NCBI RefSeq assembly: GCF_019880405.1
Contig: NZ_CP082269.1
Span: 2,232,001 to 2,296,000 of the forward strand
From: Enterobacter sp. C2
GTDB taxonomy: Bacteria > Pseudomonadota > Gammaproteobacteria > Enterobacterales > Enterobacteriaceae
Length of the DNA: 64,000 nt
Direction: 5' to 3'
The notes under the pieces were generated by a model. It worked only from the letters and a program-made list of their open reading frames with translations. It was not told the DNA's origin and did not search any database. Below, in pieces: positions 54,289-62,775 of the stretch (position 1 is its first letter; the number at the start of each line of letters is the position of its first letter). The translations under genes and the position numbers were made by a program.

Positions 54289-54909
54289 ATGGATCCTATT
54301 GTTTATGTAGTAGATGATGATAATTCGGTAAGGCAATCTCTGGTCAGGTTGTTAATGGCAGAGGATTATCGGGTTGCTGACTTTCCTTCAGCGAAGGCCT
54401 TTCTCGCTCATACGTTCAGGCCAGAGCCCGGCTGTCTTATCCTCGATATGAACATGCCGGATGCCGACGGTTTTGACGTAGCTGAATCACTGACCAGGCT
54501 AGGCTATCTCATTCCCGTGATCTTTCTCACCGGCTTTGGCACCATCCCGCTGTCGGTTAAGGCGATGAAGGCCGGGGCCTATGAGTTTATGACCAAGCCC
54601 GCCGTGCCGGGGCTGCTGCTCAAGGCTGTGGCAGATGCGCTGTCGCTGGCGGAGAAAAATATGGGTGCGTCGCAGGAGATACAGACGCTCACCAGCCGCT
54701 ACGAGTCGCTGACCCCGCGCGAGAAAGAGGTGTTTCAACTGGCCATCGGCGGCCTGCTGAACAAGCAGATCGCCACCGCCATGGGCGTGAGTGAAATTAC
54801 CGCCAAGGTGCATAAGAAGCGGGTCATGGAAAAGATGGAAGTGCGTTCGCTGGCGGATCTGGTTCGCTGTGCGGAGCGTCTTAATATAGTGAAATCGCAA
54901 AGCCGCTAA
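54289..54909 (+). CDS. FixJ/NarL-type response regulator
   Basis: 206 residues: receiver domain with acidic pocket VVDDDN, phospho-acceptor Asp53 (CLILDMNMPDADG), conserved Thr in FLTGFG and Lys in MTKPAVPG; linker; LuxR-type helix-turn-helix (about 137-202, SLTPREKEVFQLAIGGLLNKQIATAMGVSEITAKVHKKRVMEKM). The lack of a hydrophobic or membrane part makes it a plain DNA-binding output. Likely partner of the giant histidine kinase encoded 450 bases away on the opposite strand. Confidence 0.93.
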   Translation: MDPIVYVVDDDNSVRQSLVRLLMAEDYRVADFPSAKAFLAHTFRPEPGCLILDMNMPDADGFDVAESLTRLGYLIPVIFLTGFGTIPLSVKAMKAGAYEFMTKPAVPGLLLKAVADALSLAEKNMGASQEIQTLTSRYESLTPREKEVFQLAIGGLLNKQIATAMGVSEITAKVHKKRVMEKMEVRSLADLVRCAERLNIVKSQSR

Positions 54910-54957
54910 TGCTTATGCTGCGGCCTGTTGTTAACGTTGAAGCCCCCGGAGAAACCA

Positions 54958-55362
54958 ATGACCAGCCAATCCGCTACTGAGCCCCGCTCGCAGCTTAAGT
55001 CCCTTTCATCCACGCTGAGAAAACTGCATAAAACGCTGGTCGATCTCGAAACCACGCGTTTTGGCGATCCCGGCAACGCGTTTGAGCATTTACAGCTGCT
55101 GACCAGCCACCCGCAGTTTGCCTGGCTGCGCCAGATCTCTGAGGTGCTGGTAGACATTGACGAGCGACTGGACGACAAAGAGCAGCCGGTAGATAGCGCG
55201 GCGGTGGAGAGCGTACGTAAAACGCTCGCCAGCCTGCTGAGCGCGGAAAACAGCGGTGAGTTTCGCCAGAAATACCTCGATGCGCTGCAGGAGTCCACCG
55301 AGGTGGCGATGGCGCATGGCGAACTGCGTAACCGTTTAACGCAGATCGCGCCCGCATCCTAA
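54958..55362 (+). CDS. Unknown 134-residue helical protein beside the sensor kinase
   Basis: Not recognised. Start at ATG 54958 after GGAG (a frame 10 codons longer is unsupported). The sequence is almost wholly alpha-helical with heptad-like Leu spacing: SLSSTLRKLHKTLVDLETTRFGDPGNAFEHLQLLTSHPQFAWLRQISEVLVDIDERLDD and a second long helix with EFRQKYLDALQESTEVAMAHGELRNRL. No signal peptide or membrane span. It is 48 bases after the FixJ-type gene and converges, three bases apart, with the sensor kinase gene. It could be an adaptor for the two-component system; that is inference from position alone. Confidence 0.7.
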   Translation: MTSQSATEPRSQLKSLSSTLRKLHKTLVDLETTRFGDPGNAFEHLQLLTSHPQFAWLRQISEVLVDIDERLDDKEQPVDSAAVESVRKTLASLLSAENSGEFRQKYLDALQESTEVAMAHGELRNRLTQIAPAS

Positions 55363-55365
55363 GCG

Positions 55366-58300
55366 CTACTCGCCCTGCTCACCCTGCTCGTCGTGCACCG
55401 GCAGGGTAAACCAGAATCGGCTGCCGTGGCGCTCGCCTGGGGCAGCCTGCAACCGACCCGCATGACGTTCAATGATAGAGTGGCTGATGCTCAGTCCCAT
55501 CCCCATCCCCTGCTCTTTGGTGGTGTAGAACGAATCAAACAGCCGCTCCTGCACCTCGGGGCTCAGACCAATCCCGGTATCGGTAATGTCCAGACGGATC
55601 CTGCCCGGCTCCGGGTTCAGTGAGCTCACGGTGAGGGTGAGCGGACGGTCATGTATGCCCGCCATAGCATCAATTGCGTTGACGATAAGGTTCAGCAGCA
55701 CCTGCTGAATTTGCACGCTATCGCCGTAGATAAAGGCATCCTGCGCCTTAAGCTGGTACTGGAGCGCAATCTGCTGCCGCTCCAGCTCGCTGCGTGAGAG
55801 CGCCACAATGTGGTAGACCAGATGGTGCAGGTTCACCCGCGAGCGGCTTGCCGTCTGGTTGCGCGTCAGCGCCTGTAATCCGCGAATGATATTCCCGGCG
55901 CGTTCGCCCTCGCTAATGATCTCCTCCAGGCTGGTACGCGCATGGCTGAGCATGGCCGGCTCCCGGCTGAGCCAGCGCAGGCTCGCGCCCGCGTTAGCCA
56001 CAATCGACATCAGCGGCTGGTTGATCTCATGGGCGATAGAGGCCGTTAGCTGCCCGACCGTAGTGGCGCGGGCGACGCGGGCGAGATCGGCCTGCGCCAC
56101 GCGCACGGCGTCCTCCGACTGGCGGCGGGCGGTGATATCGGTGATGACGCCGAAATACTCTGCGACGCTGGGCTCATCCCCCACCGGATTACCTACCCCC
56201 AGAATGTAGCGGCACTCCCCGTCCGGACGGAATACCCGAAACTCGGCGCGCATCGAGACGCCGTTGCGCACGCTATCGGTGACCAGCCGGCTGATGCGCT
56301 GATAATCCTCCGGATGCACCAGCATCAGGAAATCCGCCATCGAGATCGTGCGCTGCCGGTCCGGCAGACCAAGGATGCGGGCGTATTCATCGGAGACAAA
56401 CATCAGATCCTGATCGATATCCCAGCGCCAGGTGCCTGTATTACTGATGCGCTCTCCGAGCATCAGGGAGGTCTGGCTGGCGCGCAGCTCTTTCTCAACC
56501 CGCCGCCGCTGGACGTTCTCCTCCAGCAGTTCGGCGTACAGACGCGCCGTTTCCAGGGATACCGCCGCCTGCGACGCCAGCATCCTGACGATGCGTGAAT
56601 GCTCGGCGGTAAAGATCTCCGGCATGACGCGGTTTTCCAGATAGAGCACGCCGACCATTTTGGCTTGCTTGTACATCGGGACGCACATCACCGCCGCGCC
56701 GGAGGTCACCAGATAGGCATCCTGGCTGAAGGGGCTAAAGCTTCCCGGCTTGCCGGTGCGGATCTCCTGGCCTGTGCGCATCACCGCCGAGAGAATCGAC
56801 AGCGGCATATCGGTCGCAGAAGGCCGCTCCTTAACCCGCCGCACCTTCACGCCGTCCGAGGAGGTCTCCGCGCAGGCCTGGGTTTCCAGCACGTTGTTAT
56901 CAAGAATGCGAATAAGCAGGCCGCGCTGAGCACCTGCCCGCTCAAGCAGCAGGGTCATCAGCGTCTGCATCAGCCGGTCGAGGTCGATCTCCTCCGTCAT
57001 GGCGCGCACCGCTCTGAGCATGCTCTCCAGATCGTGTACAACCTCATTCTGCGCAAAGGCAATGGTGTCGTAGGGCGTGCTCTGTACGGATGGCGAGAGA
57101 TGTGGATAGTGGCGCTCTAGCTGGCGCAGTTTCGCCATCGCGCCCCACCGCCGCCATGCAGAAAACGCCCCGCGGAAATAGGCCTCGGAGGCCACCTGGA
57201 AGCCCGCTGCTTTAGCAAAGCCTCCGGCCAGCTCACAGGCCAGACCGTGGATGTGATGAAACTCCGCGTCGCCCGAGAGCTTAATCGCCCTCTCATACTG
57301 GACGATGGCGATATCACTCTTCTGCTCCAGGCGCGCCAGCTCTGCGCCGACCAGCGCCTCTTTATCGGCAAAGGTCGCCGGATTATGCCGCGCCCACAGC
57401 GCGATCCGATCGTGATGGCCTTTTACCGTCTCCCGCTGCGCGGCAGTTGCGGTCTCCGGCGTCAGGGCAAGGGTCAGGGCAAGCGCGCTGTAAAAATGGT
57501 AATCAAGCAGATGGATATACCCCGGCACGCTGTCGACCATCGGCGCGGCGTTCTCCAGGCAATCGGACGCCTCGGCGTACTCCCCCGCCATAAAATGCGC
57601 CATGCCGCGATAGAGCCAGAACCAGAACAGCGTCAGAGGGATGTGCTGATGGCCGCGCGCTGCCTCATCGGCAATCAGCGACGCGGGGAAAACGTCCGCG
57701 CCGGTAAAATTCCCCGAGGCATTACGCAGGTGATTCACATACAGCCGCTGGAGCAGAAGCAGGATCTCCACGTCCGGGAAGCGCAGTTTGCGAATAAAGC
57801 CCAGGCCGCGCTCGATAGTGGTCAGTACGCCGTCCAGGTGATCGCCGCGGGTAAGAAAATTCATGGTCTGATGGCGAATGATAAAACAGGCGGCGGTGAG
57901 ATCGCCGTGGTCAACCGAGGCCGTAAAGCAGACTTTCGCGCTCTCGATGGCCGATCCGATCGGCTTCACCCACGAGGTAGCCAGATCTACCGCCAACAGC
58001 GTTCGCCCTTTGAAATTGTTAAAAGCATGCCGCATCACCAGCTCATGCGCGAGCTGGCTCCAGATAAATCCGGCCTGATATTCGTTGTAGCGGCGGCCAA
58101 TCAGCACGCCATACCAGGCAAACGCCGCCGTTGAAGCGCCGCATAATCCCCGGTCCAGCGTCATATGAATGATTTTGCAGAGCAGCAAAAAGTGCAGGCG
58201 TGGACAGGCAAAGGCAGCGAACATGCTGGCGCTGAGCATCAGGCTCATGATCGCTTCCGCCTCCCCGTCTTGCGTTACGGCCAGGGTCTGGAAAGCCGCA

Positions 58301-60954
58301 ACCGGATCGCCGCTAATTCGGGACTCTACCGATCGCCACGCCTCGTCGCAGTCATGCGCAGTGGGGTGGCGGCTGAGGTCAACACCAAAGGCGACCAGGC
58401 TGGACAGGGCCGTCTCCAGCGCCAGTGGCATATTAGACTGCCGCATATGAATTTCCGCCATCATGCAGGCGGCTACCGCTTTTTGATGCGGGCGCGGCGC
58501 ATGTATCAGCCGCTGGCACAGCGCCAACGCAGAGGGGAGATTACCTTGCAGAAACTCGCACTCCGCCTCGTCAAAATCAAGCTGGAAAGCTTCATCCGGC
58601 TCGGCGTGGAGCGCATCCTCATGCAGCAGCTTTGCGGTACGCAGATAGCGCACGGCAGAGGCGTAATCACCGGTGCTTTTCGCCCGCTGGGCGGCAAGAT
58701 GACAGACTGCACGGTAGCTGTCGCGCTCCGGCGAGAAGCGAATGTCGTTAAGCGCTGAGGTGATATGGTGAACCGCTAAAAACAGCCGATCGCTGTCGTC
58801 GCTCTGGCGCGCCGCCTCGGTGAACAGGCGTGCGGCAGAGAGATTAAGCTGGTCGATCTCGTCAGCGTTAAGCAGCGCCCGCGCCGCCTTGTGTACGCGA
58901 TCGTGCGTAAAGGTATATTCATCCCCGGCAAGACTAATCAGCCGGGCGGAAACCGCCGGTTGCAGCTGCTCGTGAAGCTGCTCGGGCGCGATCGCCTGCA
59001 TCTGGCTCAGCAGCGCGGGTTTGCCTGTTCCACCTACGCAGGCGAGACAGCCAAGCAGCCTGCGCACTTGCAAAGGCATATCGGCCAGCTGCAACAGCAC
59101 CAGGCTTGCCACGTTTTCGGTGTAGTTTCGCGCCCGGATAGCGGGCAGATCGTAATACCATTTGCCCTGTTTTTTGTTATGGGTGATCAGCCCGTCTTTG
59201 ACGATGCGCTGAAAAAATTCATGGGTAAACAGCGGATTGCCGCCGGTTTTTTCGTGAATCAGCGTCGCCAGCTCGTGTAAGCCAGACGCCCGGGCCTGAA
59301 AAATGTCCGCCAGCCAGCGCGACACGGCTTTGACGCTGAGCGGCTCCGGCCGGATATCGACAAGATGATGGGCGTCGGCGCGCAGGTTTTTCAGCAGCGT
59401 TTGCGCGCTACCATCGGGAAACGCGTCGGTATCAGAGTGGGCAACCACCATCAGCAGCGGCAGCGCGCCGCTGGCGTGGGTCAGGTATTCCAGAAGCTGC
59501 AGGCTGGCCTGATCTATCCAGTGAATATCATCAATTAATAACACCAGTGGGCAGTCCGGCGTGGCGAACGCCTCCACCAGCCGGGATGCCATCTGGTTGA
59601 AACGCGCCCGGGCGTCGGTGGAGTCGGGATCGCCCGCGGTGAGGGAGCAATTGTCCAGCAGCAGGCCCAGCTCCGGCACCAGCTTGACAGCCAGGACGGC
59701 ATAGCTGCCGAGCGCCCGGGTAAGCCGCCGCTTCCAGCGCGCGACGTCCTCTGCGCCCAGCCCCAGCAGATAGAGCGTTAACGAGCGAAAGGCCGAGGCG
59801 ATAACGGTATAGGGCACCACGGCCGAATACTGGTCGGCCTTGCTGACGGCCAGCAGCACACGCCGATGCTGAAGCGTTTTCAGCGCCGACGCGATGAGCG
59901 ACGACTTGCCGCTGCCGAGCGGGCCGCTAATCACCACCAGCGAATGCGTTCCGCTCTCCATGACCCGGTCAAACGCCGCCAGCAGCTGCTGCTGCTGGGG
60001 ATGGGCCAGGTAGAGATTGTCCGGCAAAAAGCGGGCGGGCAGACGATCCTGCAAGCCTGGCGTAAACGGCGTGATATCCCCGTTTTCAGTCAGGTTCGCC
60101 TGACAGCGGCGCAGGTCGGCGATCAGGCCCTCCACCGTCTGGTAACGGTTTGCCGGGGATTTTTCCAGCAGGCGCAGAACGATCGCTGAGAGCATGCCGG
60201 GCACCGAGGGCCGCACTTCGTGCAGCGGCCGGGGAACAGAGGCAATATGGTGATGCGCCCACTCCGCCTGCCCGCCCTCGCTGGGCTCAAAGGGCAGCGT
60301 GCCGGTCAGGAGTTCATACAGCACGATGCCCAGGCTGTAGAGATCGCTGCGGCTGTCAACGTTATCGCGGGTGCGCGCGGTGTGCTCCGGCGACATATAG
60401 GCCAGCGTCCCACCGGGCACCGTCAGGCTTGTCTGGCTGGCGATCTCTGGCGAACCGGTGGTCAAGCCAAATCCGGCCAGCCGGTACGCGCCGCCGGGAT
60501 CAATAAAAAAGTTGCCGGGTTTGATATCGCTGTGTACCAGCCCTTGGGCATGCATCTGCCGTAGCGGTGTGCAGAGGCCTAGCGCCATCGCCAGAAAATC
60601 GGCGATATTGCCTACCCGCAGGCGAGTGGATTGCGCCAGGGTGCGGAAGGGAAACGGGGCATAGACCAGGGCATAGCGGCCGTGATGGCTGGTGGAGCTG
60701 ATGGGGCGTACCGCCCAGACGCCAGAAAGCTGCCTACGCAGGGCAAATTCGTTTTTGAGCAGCCGGGTTGCCTGAAACTCTGCCTCATCGCTGGCGGCGC
60801 TGGCCAGAATAAAGCTCTCGCCCGAATGGAGCGGATGACACAGGGTCCAGGCGATGCAGCCTTCCTGAGCCAGCGGCGTGAAGATAATGTCGTCGGTTAA
60901 GGTAAATACGTCGCCATTCATCAGGTTGCCAGCGGCAGAGAGTTTTTCGCTCAT
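55366..60954 (-). CDS. Giant fusion: Ser/Thr kinase-like, AAA ATPase, TPR-like, GAF, PAS, histidine kinase (1862 aa)
   Basis: Soluble, no membrane span. Order: kinase-like domain about 10-285 with catalytic loop HSDIKPGN (Asp143), activation end AYMSPE and SDLYSLGIVLYEL; P-loop ATPase with GPLGSGKS (344-351) and Walker B LVLLIDDIHW; a long helical repeat region about 650-1300; GAF about 1330-1480; PAS about 1500-1610; HisKA with His1642 (ASIAHEINQPL) and HATPase with NLIVNAIDA, DTGIGLS, GMGMGLSIS. In the kinase-like head the DFG aspartate is replaced (LAGFGL, 159-164) and no strand-3 Lys is visible (FILASA), so it is probably a pseudokinase. The ATG overlaps the stop of the receiver gene by one base. 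Family members in other bacteria are called trifunctional kinase/ATPase/sensor proteins; ligands are unknown. Confidence 0.92.
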   Translation of the reverse strand: MSEKLSAAGNLMNGDVFTLTDDIIFTPLAQEGCIAWTLCHPLHSGESFILASAASDEAEFQATRLLKNEFALRRQLSGVWAVRPISSTSHHGRYALVYAPFPFRTLAQSTRLRVGNIADFLAMALGLCTPLRQMHAQGLVHSDIKPGNFFIDPGGAYRLAGFGLTTGSPEIASQTSLTVPGGTLAYMSPEHTARTRDNVDSRSDLYSLGIVLYELLTGTLPFEPSEGGQAEWAHHHIASVPRPLHEVRPSVPGMLSAIVLRLLEKSPANRYQTVEGLIADLRRCQANLTENGDITPFTPGLQDRLPARFLPDNLYLAHPQQQQLLAAFDRVMESGTHSLVVISGPLGSGKSSLIASALKTLQHRRVLLAVSKADQYSAVVPYTVIASAFRSLTLYLLGLGAEDVARWKRRLTRALGSYAVLAVKLVPELGLLLDNCSLTAGDPDSTDARARFNQMASRLVEAFATPDCPLVLLIDDIHWIDQASLQLLEYLTHASGALPLLMVVAHSDTDAFPDGSAQTLLKNLRADAHHLVDIRPEPLSVKAVSRWLADIFQARASGLHELATLIHEKTGGNPLFTHEFFQRIVKDGLITHNKKQGKWYYDLPAIRARNYTENVASLVLLQLADMPLQVRRLLGCLACVGGTGKPALLSQMQAIAPEQLHEQLQPAVSARLISLAGDEYTFTHDRVHKAARALLNADEIDQLNLSAARLFTEAARQSDDSDRLFLAVHHITSALNDIRFSPERDSYRAVCHLAAQRAKSTGDYASAVRYLRTAKLLHEDALHAEPDEAFQLDFDEAECEFLQGNLPSALALCQRLIHAPRPHQKAVAACMMAEIHMRQSNMPLALETALSSLVAFGVDLSRHPTAHDCDEAWRSVESRISGDPVAAFQTLAVTQDGEAEAIMSLMLSASMFAAFACPRLHFLLLCKIIHMTLDRGLCGASTAAFAWYGVLIGRRYNEYQAGFIWSQLAHELVMRHAFNNFKGRTLLAVDLATSWVKPIGSAIESAKVCFTASVDHGDLTAACFIIRHQTMNFLTRGDHLDGVLTTIERGLGFIRKLRFPDVEILLLLQRLYVNHLRNASGNFTGADVFPASLIADEAARGHQHIPLTLFWFWLYRGMAHFMAGEYAEASDCLENAAPMVDSVPGYIHLLDYHFYSALALTLALTPETATAAQRETVKGHHDRIALWARHNPATFADKEALVGAELARLEQKSDIAIVQYERAIKLSGDAEFHHIHGLACELAGGFAKAAGFQVASEAYFRGAFSAWRRWGAMAKLRQLERHYPHLSPSVQSTPYDTIAFAQNEVVHDLESMLRAVRAMTEEIDLDRLMQTLMTLLLERAGAQRGLLIRILDNNVLETQACAETSSDGVKVRRVKERPSATDMPLSILSAVMRTGQEIRTGKPGSFSPFSQDAYLVTSGAAVMCVPMYKQAKMVGVLYLENRVMPEIFTAEHSRIVRMLASQAAVSLETARLYAELLEENVQRRRVEKELRASQTSLMLGERISNTGTWRWDIDQDLMFVSDEYARILGLPDRQRTISMADFLMLVHPEDYQRISRLVTDSVRNGVSMRAEFRVFRPDGECRYILGVGNPVGDEPSVAEYFGVITDITARRQSEDAVRVAQADLARVARATTVGQLTASIAHEINQPLMSIVANAGASLRWLSREPAMLSHARTSLEEIISEGERAGNIIRGLQALTRNQTASRSRVNLHHLVYHIVALSRSELERQQIALQYQLKAQDAFIYGDSVQIQQVLLNLIVNAIDAMAGIHDRPLTLTVSSLNPEPGRIRLDITDTGIGLSPEVQERLFDSFYTTKEQGMGMGLSISHSIIERHAGRLQAAPGERHGSRFWFTLPVHDEQGEQGE

Positions 60955-61337
60955 CAGCGCTCCTCGCGTAAAGAGAGTTCACGGCGGATATGTTCCAGCA
61001 GCGTATCAATATTGATGGGCTTGCGTAAAAGCGAGACGGCCTCCGCGCCCGTAATCGTCCACTGGCTGTTTTTCTCTTCGTGTCCGGAGATAAAAATAAC
61101 CGGCGGCGGATTGGGTTGCGATACCACTGAAGTATAGAGTTCCAGGCCGCTCATCCCCTTTAGCTTGACGTCGAGGATCAACAGATCGGCGCTTGCCAAC
61201 GCCGAGTCGTCACTGAGAAACGCTTCTGCGGATTCGAAGGTGCAGGTATCGTAGCCCTCCGACAGCAGTAAATTGCTTAATCCGCTGCGAACGGAACGTT
61301 CATCGTCAACAATGACAATGCGCGGAGAGAACGCCAT
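60954..61337 (-). CDS. Stand-alone receiver domain (response regulator without output)
   Basis: 127 residues: IVIVDDERSVRSGLSNLLLSEGY, phospho-acceptor Asp56 (LLILDVKLKGMSG), conserved Ser in FISGHE (Thr/Ser position) and Lys in LRKPINI. No DNA-binding part. Translationally coupled to the giant kinase by a one-base overlap (TGATG), with GAGGAG in its last codons serving the kinase start. Probably a phosphate shuttle or sink in a relay to the FixJ-type regulator. Confidence 0.93.
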   Translation of the reverse strand: MAFSPRIVIVDDERSVRSGLSNLLLSEGYDTCTFESAEAFLSDDSALASADLLILDVKLKGMSGLELYTSVVSQPNPPPVIFISGHEEKNSQWTITGAEAVSLLRKPINIDTLLEHIRRELSLREER

Positions 61338-61382
61338 GCCGTGATCCTCTGACTGAGCTCACGCGAACGTGAGTGGCGCTCC

Positions 61383-61637
61383 CTACGGTAGGTTTTTGCC
61401 TTCGGGGGGTGGAGTGCCGCTGATTTTGGGCACGCATTCATGACGAAACCATGCCAGGGTGACCGGCTGACGGCGTAGAAGACGTCGGCATACCGGAATA
61501 AGCTGTTCCCCCACCAGCATACCGAACAGCCCCAGCAGGGCAATGACCGGTGGTGCAGGCGAATGAACCTGTAATGCGCCATAGATAGCGCCTGCCAAAA
61601 GGCCGGTCGCCAGCGAAACAACGTATGATTTCAACAT
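61383..61637 (-). CDS. XapX-domain small membrane protein, long form
   Basis: 84 residues. XapX (DUF1427) core: SYVVSLATGLLAGAIYGALQVHSPAPPVIALLGLFGMLVGEQLIPVC, two short membrane helices around the SPAPP motif, then a 35-residue hydrophilic tail. Starts three bases after the stop of a second XapX gene, and is followed by the receiver gene, so all lie on one likely transcript. Function of XapX proteins is unknown. Confidence 0.82.
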   Translation of the reverse strand: MLKSYVVSLATGLLAGAIYGALQVHSPAPPVIALLGLFGMLVGEQLIPVCRRLLRRQPVTLAWFRHECVPKISGTPPPEGKNLP

Positions 61638-61639
61638 AT

Positions 61640-61801
61640 TTAGCCTGCCCAGGTAAAGAAATTGACAAGCTGCTCGCCTGCCAGCATCCCCAGCAAACCC
61701 ACCAGCGCGATGGCAGGCGGCGCGGGCGAGCGCACCTTCAGCAGGGCGTAAACCAGACCAATCAAGACCCCAGTGCCAAGGGAAATAAGCTCTGCGCTCA
61801 T
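61640..61801 (-). CDS. XapX-domain small membrane protein, short form
   Basis: 53 residues from ATG 61801: SLGTGVLIGLVYALLKVRSPAPPAIALVGLLGMLAGEQLV, the same two-helix core as its neighbour, ending FFTWAG. The two are tandem paralogues that might form a heteromeric small transporter or channel. Lies just after the terminator of the YcaC-like hydrolase gene. Confidence 0.85.
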   Translation of the reverse strand: MSAELISLGTGVLIGLVYALLKVRSPAPPAIALVGLLGMLAGEQLVNFFTWAG

Positions 61802-61833
61802 GGCAGTCTCCCGTTATTCAATCGTCACTCAGT

Positions 61834-61865
61834 AAAAAAACGGGCCGGGACTGAGGTCCGGCCCG
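61834..61865 (-). terminator. Rho-independent terminator of the YcaC-like gene
   Basis: CGGGCCGGGAC / GTCCGGCCCG stem with a TGAG loop and one bulged base; on the minus strand followed by seven T. Confidence 0.85.
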
Positions 61866-61873
61866 CATCGACG

Positions 61874-62563
61874 TTATTTGTTGGCCGGAACCGGGGCCAG
61901 GGTACGATGTGCGCCCTTGGCACGCGCCGGTGCTTTGTGCACCATGGTGTAAGCATAATCAACGCCCATACCGTAGGCACCGGAGTGCTCTTTCACGATA
62001 TCCATCACGGCGTTGTAGGTCTCTTTGCGCGCCCAGTCGCGCTGCCACTCCAGCAGAACCTGCTGCCAGGTCACCGGGATCACGCCTGCCTGGATCATGC
62101 GCTGCATCGCGAAGTCGTGCGCCTCTTTAGAGGTGCCGCCGGAGGCGTCAGCCACCATATAAATTTCGTATCCCCCTTCCAGCATGGCGCAGAGGGCGAA
62201 GGTGTTGTTGCACACTTCGGTCCACAGACCCGCTACCACTACCTTCTTCTTGCCGTTCTTCGCCAGCGCGTCACGCACCTTCTGGTCATCCCAAGAGTTC
62301 ATGGAGGTACGCTCAAGAATGTCGTGCTCAGGGAAGACGTCCAGCAGCTCCGGGAAGGTGTTACCCGAGAAGCTTTCGGTTTCAACGGTGGTGATGGTGG
62401 TAGGAATGTTGAAGACCTTAGCCGCTTTTGCCAGGCCAACCACGTTGTTCTTCAGTACCTGACGGTCGATAGATTGCACACCGAAGGCCATCTGCGGCTG
62501 CTGATCGATAAAGATCATCTGGCAATTTTCCGGGGTCAGTACTTCAAGCTTAGAGTTGGTCAT
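61874..62563 (-). CDS. Isochorismatase-family cysteine hydrolase (YcaC-like)
   Basis: 229 residues from ATG 62563. Isochorismatase-like fold with catalytic Asp in MIFIDQQPQM (about residue 20), the Lys position replaced in a region not clear by eye, and the nucleophile Cys in VVVAGLWTEVCNNTFALCAML; the cis-peptide motif precedes it. Like YcaC it has a C-terminal extension (WARKETYNAVMDIVKEHSGAYGMGVDYAY). Substrate unknown; amide or carbamate hydrolysis is common in the family. Divergent from the amidohydrolase, which may act in the same pathway. Confidence 0.86.
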   Translation of the reverse strand: MTNSKLEVLTPENCQMIFIDQQPQMAFGVQSIDRQVLKNNVVGLAKAAKVFNIPTTITTVETESFSGNTFPELLDVFPEHDILERTSMNSWDDQKVRDALAKNGKKKVVVAGLWTEVCNNTFALCAMLEGGYEIYMVADASGGTSKEAHDFAMQRMIQAGVIPVTWQQVLLEWQRDWARKETYNAVMDIVKEHSGAYGMGVDYAYTMVHKAPARAKGAHRTLAPVPANK

Positions 62564-62657
62564 GTGAGTTTCCATTGTCGTTTATGTTGGAACAGATTGT
62601 TATCGACACGGATAGTAAAACCCCTGAACCGGCATAACTATTATCTCTGTGTATAAC

Positions 62658-62687
62658 TATACCTTCGTATAGGTATACCTTCGTATA
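62658..62687. repeat. Two TATACCTTCGTATA direct repeats in a divergent promoter region
   Basis: TATACCTTCGTATA occurs at 62658-62671 and 62674-62687 with a 16-bp period and is flanked on both sides by GTATAACT-like ends. It lies between the YcaC-like gene and the amidohydrolase gene, so it may be the binding array of their regulator. Confidence 0.6.
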
Positions 62688-62775
62688 ACTAGACGCCCGA
62701 TCCCCCTGCTGAAGATAATCCCATCACTTTATAGTCCGGCGCATCAGGCTTCGGACGCTTCAGCAGGAGAACCCA

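Noticed and set aside
57247-58134. Plus-strand frame of 295 codons opposite the giant sensor
   Set aside because: Antisense shadow of the helical repeat region; no domain or ribosome site.
62658-62687. Resemblance to loxP arms (CTTCGTATA)
   Set aside because: loxP has inverted 13-bp arms around an 8-bp spacer; here the copies are direct repeats with a 16-bp period and no recombinase gene is near.
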